DNA from: an uncultured Leucobacter sp.
GTDB taxonomy: Bacteria > Actinomycetota > Actinomycetes > Actinomycetales > Microbacteriaceae
Direction: 5' to 3'
Assembly (NCBI GenBank): GCA_937967375.1
Contig: CALCJF010000087.1
Coordinates: 1-9,389, forward strand
Length of the DNA stretch: 9,389 nucleotides
Position 1 is the stretch's first letter, and every line of letters begins with the position of its first letter. Below the pieces are notes generated by a model. That model did no database searches, had not been told where the DNA came from, and saw only the letters and a list, made by a program, of their open reading frames with translations. Below, piece after piece: positions 1-5,328 of the stretch. The position numbers were made by a program, and so were the translations under genes.

Positions 1-211
1 TGTCGTCGCGCGAGTTGAATGCGCTGAAAGGTGCGGGCACACCGCCAACATGCAATCCCCACCAGCCGAGGTCTGCGCGGCGGGCTCCCCTGCCCTCGTG
101 AATCAGGGGATTGAGATTGCGCGCCCTGCTGCCGGTAATTCGCGCGTGGCCGTGCTGATCCCTCGCCCAGGCAAGCATCAGCGCGTCATCGCGCGACTCG
201 TCCACAGTCAT
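1..211 (-). CDS. SOS-response-associated peptidase (SRAP)-like protein, 5' part only
   Basis: An open leftward frame of 70 codons without a stop runs off the left edge of the window, starting at the ATG complementary to 209-211. An in-frame GTG five codons upstream is an alternative start. The product begins MTVDESRDDALMLAWARD and contains a tryptophan/glycine block LGWWGLHVGG followed by FSAFNSRDD. These two blocks resemble the RWGL and FNARSET motifs of the SRAP/YedK/HMCES family, which forms thiazolidine crosslinks with abasic sites in single-stranded DNA. The usual N-terminal Met-Cys-Gly-Arg-Phe, which supplies the catalytic cysteine 2, is not visible at this start, so this would be a divergent member or a relative without that chemistry. 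It diverges from the racemase gene across about 240 bp. The coding assignment is fairly good; the family assignment is tentative because only the N-terminal third is present. Confidence 0.5.
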   Translation of the reverse strand, partial: MTVDESRDDALMLAWARDQHGHARITGSRARNLNPLIHEGRGARRADLGWWGLHVGGVPAPFSAFNSRDD

Positions 212-448
212 GGTGGCGGCGCTCACCGAAACGAAGCGAACGCTCGAACCACTGGCGCGGCGCGAGGCGCCCCCCTCGAAGCCGTCTACTCAGTAGTGTG
301 CGCACATGCTTTCAGCGTAGCCGTGGTTTCATAAGCCGCCATTACGCCTCGCCTCACCGATCTGCGGTTGTCTCTGGGGCCGCGATCCGCTTCGCTTGAA
401 AGGTACCCAATTTCAGCCTCTGACGGCCCGAGCGAAAGCGAGCACACC

Positions 449-1138
449 ATGAAGACCATCGGCATGATTGGTGGAATGAGCTGGGAGTCGACGGCGATCT
501 ACTACCGCGAAGCGAATGAGCTCGTGCGCGACCGCCTTGGTGGTTTGCACAGCGCAAAAATTGCGCTCGCATCACTCGATTTTCAGCAGATCAGCGAGTT
601 GCAGAGCGCCGACCGCTGGAACGATGCAGCCGAGATTCTCGCCCACACCGCACAGGGCCTCGAACACGCCGGAGCCGACATGGTGCTCATTTGCACCAAT
701 ACGATGCACCTGCTCGTCGACGAGGTGCAGGCGGCTGTGCAGGTGCCTGTGCTGCACATCGGCGATGTCGCGGGCGAAGCCGTGACCGCCCGGGGCTTGA
801 AGAAGGTTGGCCTGCTGGGCACCGCCTTCACCATGGAGAAAGCGTTTTATCGCGATCGCATCGCGTCGCACGGTGTCGAGGTGATCGTGCCGGGCGAAGA
901 GGATCGCCGGGCCGTACACCACGCGATCTTCGCTGAACTCGCGGTCGGAGTATCGAGCGAAAGCACTCGGGCGCGCTTTCGCAGTATCATCGACTCGCTC
1001 GTCGCCGAAGGTGCGGAAGGCATTATTCTCGGGTGCACCGAGATCGAGTTGCTCGTGACGCAGGCTGACAGCCCAGTGCCGGTGTTTCCAACCGCGAAGC
1101 TGCACATCGAGGCTGCGGTAGACCTTGCTTTGAGCTGA
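449..1138 (+). CDS. aspartate/glutamate racemase family protein
   Basis: This 229-residue cytoplasmic protein is of the usual length for the Asp/Glu/hydantoin racemase superfamily, which inverts the alpha-carbon of amino acids without a cofactor using two opposed catalytic residues. The N-terminus MKTIGMIGGMSWEST is the family signature. The first active-site strand reads ICTNTMH with Cys82 and Thr83, and the second reads ILGCTEI with Cys196, so both catalytic positions are filled. It most resembles the YgeA/RacX-type branch of broad-specificity or aspartate racemases; the true substrate cannot be read from the sequence. The frame is open back to 368 through a TTG, but ATG449 is chosen because homologues start with MKTIGMIGG; only a weak purine-rich Shine-Dalgarno precedes it. 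It converges on the thioesterase gene, whose stop lies 23 bp away. Confidence 0.88.
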   Translation: MKTIGMIGGMSWESTAIYYREANELVRDRLGGLHSAKIALASLDFQQISELQSADRWNDAAEILAHTAQGLEHAGADMVLICTNTMHLLVDEVQAAVQVPVLHIGDVAGEAVTARGLKKVGLLGTAFTMEKAFYRDRIASHGVEVIVPGEEDRRAVHHAIFAELAVGVSSESTRARFRSIIDSLVAEGAEGIILGCTEIELLVTQADSPVPVFPTAKLHIEAAVDLALS

Positions 1139-1144
1139 GCTCTA

Positions 1145-1160
1145 TCGGGGCCTGGCCCGA
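1145..1160. terminator. possible bidirectional terminator hairpin
   Basis: A compact G+C-rich inverted repeat (TCGGG, six-base centre, CCCGA) fills most of the 23-bp gap between the convergent racemase and thioesterase genes. The centre can add pairs. No clear T-run follows on either strand, so intrinsic termination is suggested by position and symmetry only. Confidence 0.35.
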
Positions 1161-1161
1161 G

Positions 1162-1956
1162 CTACCCCAGGCGCCGCAGTGTCAGCGACTGCTGAATCGT
1201 GCCTACTGGCCCGTGCTCGTCGTGCATCACACTGCTCGTGACGCCGATGCCTTCGGAGCCGAACGCGACGCGCGTATCGAGGCCGACCTTGCGCCCGCTC
1301 GGGCGCGCGAAGAAATGCAGGGTGAGATCGACGTTCGGAAACATCCAGGCTTTCGGCTCTTGACGCACGCCGATACCGTTCGCCGTGTCGAGCAACTTCG
1401 CGTACTCGGCAAGCGGCTGCGACGGCCCCCCCGCAACGAGATCGTGCTCGCTCGAGAGCCAAGCCCGGGCGCGGCCTGCGCGCCTGCCAGGCGCCTGCAG
1501 TGCGGAGAGGCTGCGAATGAAGCCGCCCGGCCAATCGAGCAGGGATGAGGCATCACTGCATTCGTTGGGAGCCGGCATTGGCGCGAACTCGTGGGCGGCA
1601 ACGTCTGCGGTGTCAGAGCGCTGCAACAACCAAGCCCTGGCACGAATCGTCACCCGGTCGCCGATGGTAGCCGTTGCCTCGACGAGCTCGATCGTGCGGC
1701 CCGCGCGCACCACTTCCGTGCTGAGCGAGATCTCTTGCTTGCCAATCTGTCCGAGCACCTCGAATGTAAACCGACTGTAGATCAGCGAGGCGTCGACGTT
1801 GGCCTCGCGCCAGCGCTCGAGGTGATGAATCACGAGACCTGCGACCGGTGCCAAGTGAAGCTCATCATCGCGCCAGGCCCCACCCGCGTGATCGGTCGGC
1901 AGGTAGCGATCCTCGCCAAGAGCAACGAAGTAGGCGTTCGGTGTCGACTCAGTCAT
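1162..1956 (-). CDS. acyl-CoA thioesterase family protein (TesB-like double hotdog)
   Basis: This 264-residue leftward protein resembles the actinobacterial double-hotdog thioesterases (4HBT_3/TesB-like), which hydrolyse acyl-CoA to free acid and CoA. The opening YFVALGEDRYLPTDHAGGAW leads to HLAPVAGLVIHHLERW, the usual start of the first hotdog. RFTFEVLGQIG and the following EVVRAGRTIELVEATATI form its central strands. The second hotdog is visible around AWMFPNVDLTLHFFARP and WV-less FGSEGIGVTSSVMHDEHGPVGTIQQSLTLRR at the C-terminus. The last strand, with its DEHGPVGTIQQ core, is typical of the family. It lies 43 bp downstream of tdk on the same strand and may share its transcript. The start is the ATG at 1954-1956. 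Substrate chain length is not predictable here. Confidence 0.75.
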   Translation of the reverse strand: MTESTPNAYFVALGEDRYLPTDHAGGAWRDDELHLAPVAGLVIHHLERWREANVDASLIYSRFTFEVLGQIGKQEISLSTEVVRAGRTIELVEATATIGDRVTIRARAWLLQRSDTADVAAHEFAPMPAPNECSDASSLLDWPGGFIRSLSALQAPGRRAGRARAWLSSEHDLVAGGPSQPLAEYAKLLDTANGIGVRQEPKAWMFPNVDLTLHFFARPSGRKVGLDTRVAFGSEGIGVTSSVMHDEHGPVGTIQQSLTLRRLG

Positions 1957-1999
1957 GCCCTGAGCCTACCGTTTCGTTTGAGCGAGGCGGTTGAGCGCC

Positions 2000-2578
2000 C
2001 TACTCCCAGACTGCGCCCGCCTCTTCACGAAAACGCGCGTGGCAGGCGGCGCACACCGACTCGTACTCGACCGTGCCGTCATCGATAGCAACCTGGTTGC
2101 CCGCGAACACGGGAACGCCGTTGATCCTGCGCAGATTCATCGTCGCCTTCGAACCGCAGCGACAAAGCGTGCGAATCTCTTCGATCTCGTGCGCGATGCA
2201 CAGCAGGCGGGCCGCGCCCGGAAAACTGTCGCCGCGAAAATCAGTGCGCAACCCGTAGGCGATCACGGTGACGCCGACCCGCACGGCGACGTCGAGCAGC
2301 ATGTTTGCCTGGTGCGGCGAAAGAAACTGCGCTTCGTCGACGAGGATCACGTCGAGGTCTGCGCCCTCGACGGGCAACGGCTCGCCGTCGGCCCACAGAA
2401 AGTCGACCGGGCTCTCGACACCGAGGCGCGACACGATGCGATCGCCACCCTTCAGGTCGACCGCGGGCTTCACGAGCATCATGCGCTTGTCGAGCGTCTC
2501 GTAGTTGTGCGCGACCTGCAGCAGCGCGGTGCTCTTGCCAGCGTTCATCGCGGCGTAGCGAAAATGCAGTTTTGCCAT
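2000..2578 (-). CDS. tdk: thymidine kinase (type II, TK1-like)
   Basis: This 192-residue cytoplasmic enzyme phosphorylates thymidine to dTMP using ATP in the pyrimidine salvage pathway. The N-terminus MAKLHFRYAAMNAGKST carries the Walker A P-loop (MNAGKST). A Walker B-like ILVDEAQFLS follows near residue 90, then the VIAYGLRTDFRG segment of the TK1 family. The zinc-binding lasso cysteines appear as CRCGSKA and, nearer the end, CAAC. Length and motif order match complete type II thymidine kinases. The frame is open to 2707, but the extra 43 residues overlap the divergent peroxiredoxin gene and lack homology to the family, so the ATG at 2576-2578 is used. The two genes diverge from a 75-bp spacer that must hold both promoters. 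Confidence 0.95.
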   Translation of the reverse strand: MAKLHFRYAAMNAGKSTALLQVAHNYETLDKRMMLVKPAVDLKGGDRIVSRLGVESPVDFLWADGEPLPVEGADLDVILVDEAQFLSPHQANMLLDVAVRVGVTVIAYGLRTDFRGDSFPGAARLLCIAHEIEEIRTLCRCGSKATMNLRRINGVPVFAGNQVAIDDGTVEYESVCAACHARFREEAGAVWE

Positions 2579-2653
2579 GAGATAGAGGGTAACGTGCCGC
2601 CCACGATCGGCGGTGCCAATAGACTGACAATCACACCTCGATAAGGAGTCAGA

Positions 2654-3112
2654 ATGGTCATTCAGGTCGGCGAAGTCGCCCCAGATTTCACACTTTCGAA
2701 CCAGCACGGCGAAGAGCTCACGCTCTCAGAGCTCGTGGCCGAGGGCCCCGTTGCGCTCGTCTTCTTCCCGCTCGCGTTCTCGGGCATCTGCACGGGCGAA
2801 CTGTGCGAGCTGCGCGACAACCTCGCCGTGTTCAATGACGCCAAGGTGCGCCTCGTTGGCGTGTCGGTCGACTCGGTGTTCTCGCTGAAAGTGTGGGCCG
2901 AGCAAGAGGGCTATGAATTCTCGATCCTGTCTGACTTCTGGCCGCACGGCGCCGTCGCGCGCGAGTACGGTGCGTTCGTCGAAGAGCGCGGCATCGCGAC
3001 ACGCGCAACCGTGATTATTGGCGAGGATCGCAAGGTCTTGGCTTCGTTCGAGACTTCACCGGGCGAAGCCCGTGATTTTGCGGCGTATCGCGAGGCTGTC
3101 GCAGCGCTGTAG
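2654..3112 (+). CDS. peroxiredoxin (AhpE-like)
   Basis: This 152-residue thiol peroxidase reduces hydrogen peroxide and organic hydroperoxides in the cytoplasm. It is very close in layout to mycobacterial AhpE: VGEVAPDFTL at the start, the active-site segment FFPLAFSGICTGELCELRD with the peroxidatic Cys46, and the family-typical LSDFWPHGAVAREYG. A second cysteine, Cys51, sits five residues after Cys46, a spacing used by resolving cysteines in some BCP/PrxQ proteins; mycobacterial AhpE lacks it, so a two-cysteine atypical mechanism is possible. The start is secure: AAGGAG at 2643-2648 lies five bases before ATG2654. A strong hairpin follows the gene. Confidence 0.92.
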   Translation: MVIQVGEVAPDFTLSNQHGEELTLSELVAEGPVALVFFPLAFSGICTGELCELRDNLAVFNDAKVRLVGVSVDSVFSLKVWAEQEGYEFSILSDFWPHGAVAREYGAFVEERGIATRATVIIGEDRKVLASFETSPGEARDFAAYREAVAAL

Positions 3113-3130
3113 GCACTTCAGCAACCGGGG

Positions 3131-3171
3131 TTCGGTCGCGGTAGTGACACTCGTGTCAAACCGCGACCGAA
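3131..3171. terminator. long two-part stem-loop after the peroxiredoxin gene
   Basis: A perfect 12-bp outer stem (TTCGGTCGCGGT at 3131-3142 with ACCGCGACCGAA at 3160-3171) encloses a second 6-bp stem (TGACAC at 3145-3150 with GTGTCA at 3153-3158), separated by a two-base and a one-base bulge. It begins 18 bp after the peroxiredoxin stop and ends about 70 bp before the tRNA. The stem is stronger than needed for an intrinsic terminator, but there is no T-run after it, as is common in actinobacteria. It probably insulates the peroxiredoxin transcript from the tRNA gene. Confidence 0.6.
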
Positions 3172-3240
3172 ATACCCACTAAGCTTGTACGAGTCTGATC
3201 TGCAGGTGCCGAGTGAATCGGTAGCGGCAGGTTGGCGAGA

Positions 3241-3313
3241 GGGCCTTTAGCTCAGCTGGTAGAGCGCCACGTTTACACCGTGGATGTCGTCGGTTCGATC
3301 CCGGCAGGGCCCA
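3241..3313 (+). tRNA. tRNA-Val (anticodon UAC)
   Basis: The 73 bases fold into a full cloverleaf. The acceptor stem is GGGCCTT paired with AGGGCCC (one T-G wobble), with discriminator A at 3313. The D stem is GCTC/GAGC, the anticodon stem CCACG/CGTGG encloses the loop TTTACAC, and the T stem GTCGG/CCGGC encloses TTCGATC. The anticodon TAC at 3274-3276 reads GUA, hence valine. CCA is not encoded. The 3' half is the prophage attachment site, and the prophage evidently restores an intact tRNA on integration. Confidence 0.95.
3273..3313. other. probable prophage attachment site (attL) in the tRNA 3' half
   Basis: Tyrosine-recombinase phages commonly integrate between the anticodon loop and the 3' end of a tRNA gene, and the element copy restores the tRNA. 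Chromosomal housekeeping genes end at this tRNA and phage genes begin directly after it, so the core must lie here. The exact core and crossover cannot be set because the partner copy (attR) lies outside the window. Confidence 0.7.
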
Positions 3314-3557
3314 CTCCATCATCATTTCCAAATAGGTAGTCAACCGACACACCGAAGTGTCGAGCTACCGTGAGCACTTCGTCAGTGCTCCATCCGCGCC
3401 TGCCGCGAAGCTTCATTGACAAGGCTGCCTGCCCGATGCCGAGGCGCGGCGCGAAGCTAGTCTGCGACTCATGGTTGCGCCACATTAGCTGGTGCACGCG
3501 TTCGCCTACCACAGCGTCTGTGCCCCGTGGTGTTCCAATTGGGTTTGTCATGCTCAT
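3273..3557 (-). CDS. phage repressor, HTH_3 (cI/Cro-like), C-terminus encoded inside the tRNA
   Basis: This 94-residue leftward protein is essentially one Xre-type DNA-binding domain. The core runs from about residue 30 to 77, with LGIGQAALSMKLRGRR as turn and recognition helix and DEVLTVARHFGVSVDYLFG as the closing helices. No dimerisation or cleavage domain follows. The last 12 residues, GPAGIEPTTSTV, and the TAA stop (complement of 3273-3275, in the anticodon loop) are read antisense through the tRNA 3' half. The C-terminus is therefore supplied by the attachment site. It is the only leftward gene of the prophage and diverges from an HTH gene, as expected for an immunity repressor. The start is the ATG at 3555-3557; a second ATG two codons in (3549-3551) is possible. 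A -10-like box six bases upstream suggests a leaderless mRNA. Confidence 0.82.
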   Translation of the reverse strand: MSMTNPIGTPRGTDAVVGERVHQLMWRNHESQTSFAPRLGIGQAALSMKLRGRRGWSTDEVLTVARHFGVSVDYLFGNDDGVGPAGIEPTTSTV

Positions 3558-3563
3558 GCCGGA

Positions 3564-3569
3564 ATCGTA
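3564..3569 (-). promoter_or_regulatory. -10-like box for the repressor gene, leaderless geometry
   Basis: On the minus strand this reads TACGAT, six bases before the repressor ATG, so transcription would start at or next to the A of the start codon. No Shine-Dalgarno is present there. No convincing -35 is seen at 17 bases; the upstream position falls in the left arm of the inverted repeat, which would fit autoregulation. Confidence 0.4.
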
Positions 3570-3583
3570 ACACGAATCGCAAT

Positions 3584-3624
3584 AAACGACATAGCGCTAC
3601 CTTAATGTGATGACTATGTCGTTT
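3584..3624. promoter_or_regulatory. operator-like inverted repeat between divergent phage regulators
   Basis: AAACGACATAG at 3584-3594 and CTATGTCGTTT at 3614-3624 are perfect 11-bp inverted copies separated by 19 bp, about three helical turns centre to centre. They sit between the repressor gene and the divergent HTH gene and overlap the likely promoters of both. Paired operators for the adjacent repressor are the simplest reading. Confidence 0.6.
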
Positions 3625-3637
3625 CGTGATGTATGCT
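3610..3637 (+). promoter_or_regulatory. probable early rightward promoter
   Basis: ATGACT at 3610-3615 (four of six matches to TTGACA) and TATGCT at 3632-3637 (close to TATAAT) are spaced by 16 bp. The predicted start falls about at 3644-3645, on the ATG of the next gene, so the message would be leaderless. The right arm of the inverted repeat lies between the two boxes, a standard place for repression. Confidence 0.5.
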
Positions 3638-3644
3638 CTCTGGT

Positions 3645-3839
3645 ATGCCAGAACGTAATACTTCTCACGAAAGCGAATGGGTGCGCCCCGCAGACGCCGC
3701 TCGCATGAGCGGTCTCACCCCAGCAGGTCTCGCCGCAATGGCGCGGCGCGGCGCACTTACAGCCTCAAAACCTGGTGGCACTCACCGCCGCTATCTGCGC
3801 TCAGAAATCGAAGCGCTCGCGAAGCCGGTTCGCCGATGA
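3645..3839 (+). CDS. small MerR/excisionase-like HTH protein
   Basis: This 64-residue protein is a single winged-helix domain: VRPADAARMSGLTPAGLAAMARRGALTA gives helix-turn-helix, and PGGTHRRYLRSEIEAL gives the wing and following helix of the MerR/BldC/excisionase fold. It is the first rightward gene of the prophage and diverges from the repressor. It may be a Cro-like or early regulator, or a recombination directionality factor (Xis); the sequence does not separate these. The frame also opens at ATG3633, but that codon overlaps the -10 box, and ATG3645 fits a leaderless start. Confidence 0.72.
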   Translation: MPERNTSHESEWVRPADAARMSGLTPAGLAAMARRGALTASKPGGTHRRYLRSEIEALAKPVRR

Positions 3840-4208
3840 ACCGCCACGCTGCACGGCAGCAACCCCCTTAGACCCTCACGGGGTCAACTGAACAGCGACG
3901 CTACCCAGGCAACACATGGGGGAAACGCGGTGGGCTACCGCGCCAGTCAACACCTGGTCACCAAGAAGCCACCCCGACGACACGGTCGGGCGCGGTCAAG
4001 GCATACCCGGGCGCGCTCAACCCACCACCCAACCGCCCGTGTCGATATCCCGGTCATGTCGCGCTAACCCCGCGAGCGTGCAAGCCGAAGCCCCCAGGCT
4101 CCGTCGAAGCAACGCCCTGATATGCGAAGCACTAAAAGCTCGCATACCAGGACATGACGACCTCAACCCCTCCCACCATCGAAGCAACACGCAAAAGGGG
4201 GTCAAGAC
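3840..4208 (+). other. 369-bp stretch without a convincing gene, several hairpins
   Basis: The region separates the HTH gene from the overlapping early gene cluster. It contains a 5-bp perfect hairpin at 3871-3885 (GACCC, TCACG, GGGTC), a small CCGAC/GTCGG hairpin near 3975-3990, and a longer one at 4121-4146. Two short frames are possible. One (3916-4212) is listed separately. The other is GTG3930 to 4067, 45 very arginine-rich codons, preceded by GGGGGA six bases upstream. Neither looks like a known protein. A regulatory leader or phage small RNA is as likely as coding sequence. Confidence 0.4.
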
Positions 4209-4212
4209 ATGA
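3916..4212 (+). CDS. weak candidate gene of unknown function
   Basis: An open frame of 98 codons ends in an ATGA overlap with the next gene at 4209, the same junction type used throughout the downstream cluster. Against it, no Shine-Dalgarno precedes the ATG, the composition is rich in Pro, Arg, Ser and Thr without predicted structure, third-position GC is only moderate, and no domain is recognised. The overlap alone is weak support, since one frame in three would end there by chance. Confidence 0.22.
   Translation: MGETRWATAPVNTWSPRSHPDDTVGRGQGIPGRAQPTTQPPVSISRSCRANPASVQAEAPRLRRSNALICEALKARIPGHDDLNPSHHRSNTQKGVKT
4121..4146 (+). other. hairpin upstream of the early gene cluster
   Basis: TATGCGAAGC at 4121-4130 pairs with GCTCGCATA at 4138-4146, leaving one bulged base and the loop ACTAAAA. 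It lies about 60 bp before the first confident gene of the cluster. It could be an attenuator, a processing site or part of a small RNA; there is no T-run for an intrinsic terminator. Confidence 0.4.
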
Positions 4213-4460
4213 CCGCAGAAACCACCTACAGACGACCACCAGCAGGCCGCAAATACATCGACGCAGCCGAACGAGCCGACCAAGCCGCCCGCGAAGCCGC
4301 CCGAGCCCGAGCAGCCGAATACACCGACGTAATCCGAGCTTGCCAAGCGATCCGCTGCCCCGCCCAAAACTCACGCTTCAACCACTACCTCAACAACGAC
4401 CTGACCTGCTGCCGATGCGACCAGACCGCCGCAACAATCCTCGAAAGGCAACCAGCATGA
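4209..4460 (+). CDS. small cysteine-containing phage protein, possible zinc knuckle
   Basis: This 83-residue protein has a strong ribosome site (AGGGGG eight bases before ATG4209). The N-terminal half is an Ala/Arg-rich helix (residues 15-40). The C-terminal half has CQAIRC, then a histidine (FNHYL), then CCRCDQ, giving five cysteines and one histidine that could bind one zinc. No family is recognised. It overlaps the DUF2786 gene by ATGA, so the two are probably translated together. Confidence 0.6.
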   Translation: MTAETTYRRPPAGRKYIDAAERADQAAREAARARAAEYTDVIRACQAIRCPAQNSRFNHYLNNDLTCCRCDQTAATILERQPA

Positions 4461-5218
4461 ACGACAAGCGCGAAAAGAAGATCGCACTCATAAATCAGCT
4501 ACTCGCGAAAGCCGAGAGCACCACACCCGCGAAAGCCGAGAGCACCACACCCGAGGAAGCCGAAGCGCTCACCGCAGCAGCCGAAGCGCTCATGATTCAA
4601 TACCAGATCGAAACCGCGGAGCTGCAAGCCGCTAGCGGTCAGACTGCAGAGGTTATCGAGTTGCTGCACGTGCTCGACGGCGCACAGTACGCCGACGCCC
4701 GCCGCTGGTCACTCTGCATCGCGCTAGATGGTCTGGGCCAGGTAACGAGCTACTACCGGCAGAACCGCCGCACCGGCTACGTCGCGCTCGTTATTGTCGG
4801 CGTCAAGGACGACGCAGAACAAGCCCTACGCCTGGCCGAATCGCTCGACCGTCAGCAGATGCACGCCATGCGCGCATGGTGGAAGCGCGAGCGCCGCTGG
4901 TGGGAATGGGCCACCGAATCGGAAAAGCTCGGAGAGCGCCGTGGCTTCATCATCGGTTTCGGTAACGGTGTGCGCGAGCGCCTGGAGGCCGCTAGGGAGG
5001 CCGCTACGGCGACCGTTTCGGACTCGACCGCGCTCGTGCTAGTCGGGAACCGTGCCCGCGTTGACGAGCACCTTGAATCGCTCACTCTTGGCAAGGCCCG
5101 CGCTCGTGAACTGCCAGGTAGCGGAACCTCGTTCGGCGATGGTCGCATCGTTGGCCTCGAAGCCAACACCGCGACAGATCACGAGGTTACCCAGCCGCGC
5201 AAGGCGGTCGCAGCATGA
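4457..5218 (+). CDS. DUF2786 domain protein
   Basis: This 253-residue protein starts MNDKREKKIALINQLLAKAES, the typical N-terminal helix of DUF2786, followed by EEAEALTAAAEALMIQYQIE, its second helix. DUF2786 is common in actinophages and some bacterial genes; its function is not established. The middle (about 85-150) holds alternating strands and helices with a Trp/Arg-rich stretch near 150-165. The rest is helical to about 210 with a hydrophilic tail. An exact 24-bp tandem duplication repeats residues 17-24 as 25-32, lengthening the loop between the two DUF2786 helices. The frame is open upstream to 4154, but that part is a shadow of the preceding gene. ATG4457 is fixed by the ATGA overlap, and another ATGA joins it to the next gene. 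Confidence 0.85.
   Translation: MNDKREKKIALINQLLAKAESTTPAKAESTTPEEAEALTAAAEALMIQYQIETAELQAASGQTAEVIELLHVLDGAQYADARRWSLCIALDGLGQVTSYYRQNRRTGYVALVIVGVKDDAEQALRLAESLDRQQMHAMRAWWKRERRWWEWATESEKLGERRGFIIGFGNGVRERLEAAREAATATVSDSTALVLVGNRARVDEHLESLTLGKARARELPGSGTSFGDGRIVGLEANTATDHEVTQPRKAVAA
4504..4551 (+). repeat. exact 24-bp tandem duplication inside the DUF2786 gene
   Basis: Two identical 24-base units occupy 4504-4527 and 4528-4551, with two more matching bases at 4552-4553. The unit is in frame and encodes AKAESTTP twice. Perfect identity, including silent positions, points to recent replication slippage. Confidence 0.95.
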
Positions 5219-5328
5219 ACACACACCAACCCCGCGAGCCCCACCTGTTCATCCAAGGCATGATCGTCGTGCTGCTCGCACTCGCCGGGGCAATCATCAG
5301 CGCCGCAGCACTAGGTGGCATGCAATGA
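5215..5328 (+). CDS. 37-residue single-span membrane peptide
   Basis: The product starts MNTHQPREPHLF and continues with one hydrophobic segment, about residues 12-35 (IQGMIVVLLALAGAIISAAA core), ending GGMQ. It is linked by ATGA overlaps to genes on both sides, which supports translation despite its size. There is no homology call; short membrane proteins are frequent in early operons of actinophages. A holin role is unlikely from its position far from lysis genes, but cannot be excluded. Confidence 0.6.
   Translation: MNTHQPREPHLFIQGMIVVLLALAGAIISAAALGGMQ

Noticed and set aside
50..334. Rightward 94-codon frame at the left end
   Set aside because: Opposite to the SRAP-like frame, no known domain and no good ribosome site; the leftward frame has recognisable blocks.
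1142..2088. Rightward and second leftward frames opposite or within the thioesterase gene
   Set aside because: GC-rich codon usage keeps other frames open; only the 264-residue frame gives a hotdog-like protein.
2000..2707. Longer thymidine kinase starting at 2707
   Set aside because: The 43 extra residues overlap the divergent peroxiredoxin gene and do not belong to the kinase family; MAKLHFRYAAMNAGKST at 2578 is the natural start.
3276..3311. GPAGIEPTTSTV as a conserved protein motif
   Set aside because: This string recurs in many proteins only because it is antisense tRNA sequence; it must not be used as evidence of homology.
3930..4067. Small arginine-rich frame from GTG3930 with GGGGGA upstream
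   Set aside because: Only 45 codons, low-complexity basic composition and no recognisable family; mentioned within the noncoding stretch, not called.
4017..4374. Leftward frames opposite the 3840-4460 region
   Set aside because: Gly/Ser/Leu-rich antisense shadows of Arg/Ala/Pro-rich coding, without ribosome sites or known domains.
4154..4456. Arg/Pro-rich N-terminal extension of the DUF2786 protein
   Set aside because: It is the out-of-frame reading of the 4209 gene; the DUF2786 family begins at MNDKREKK, and the ATGA junction fixes the start.
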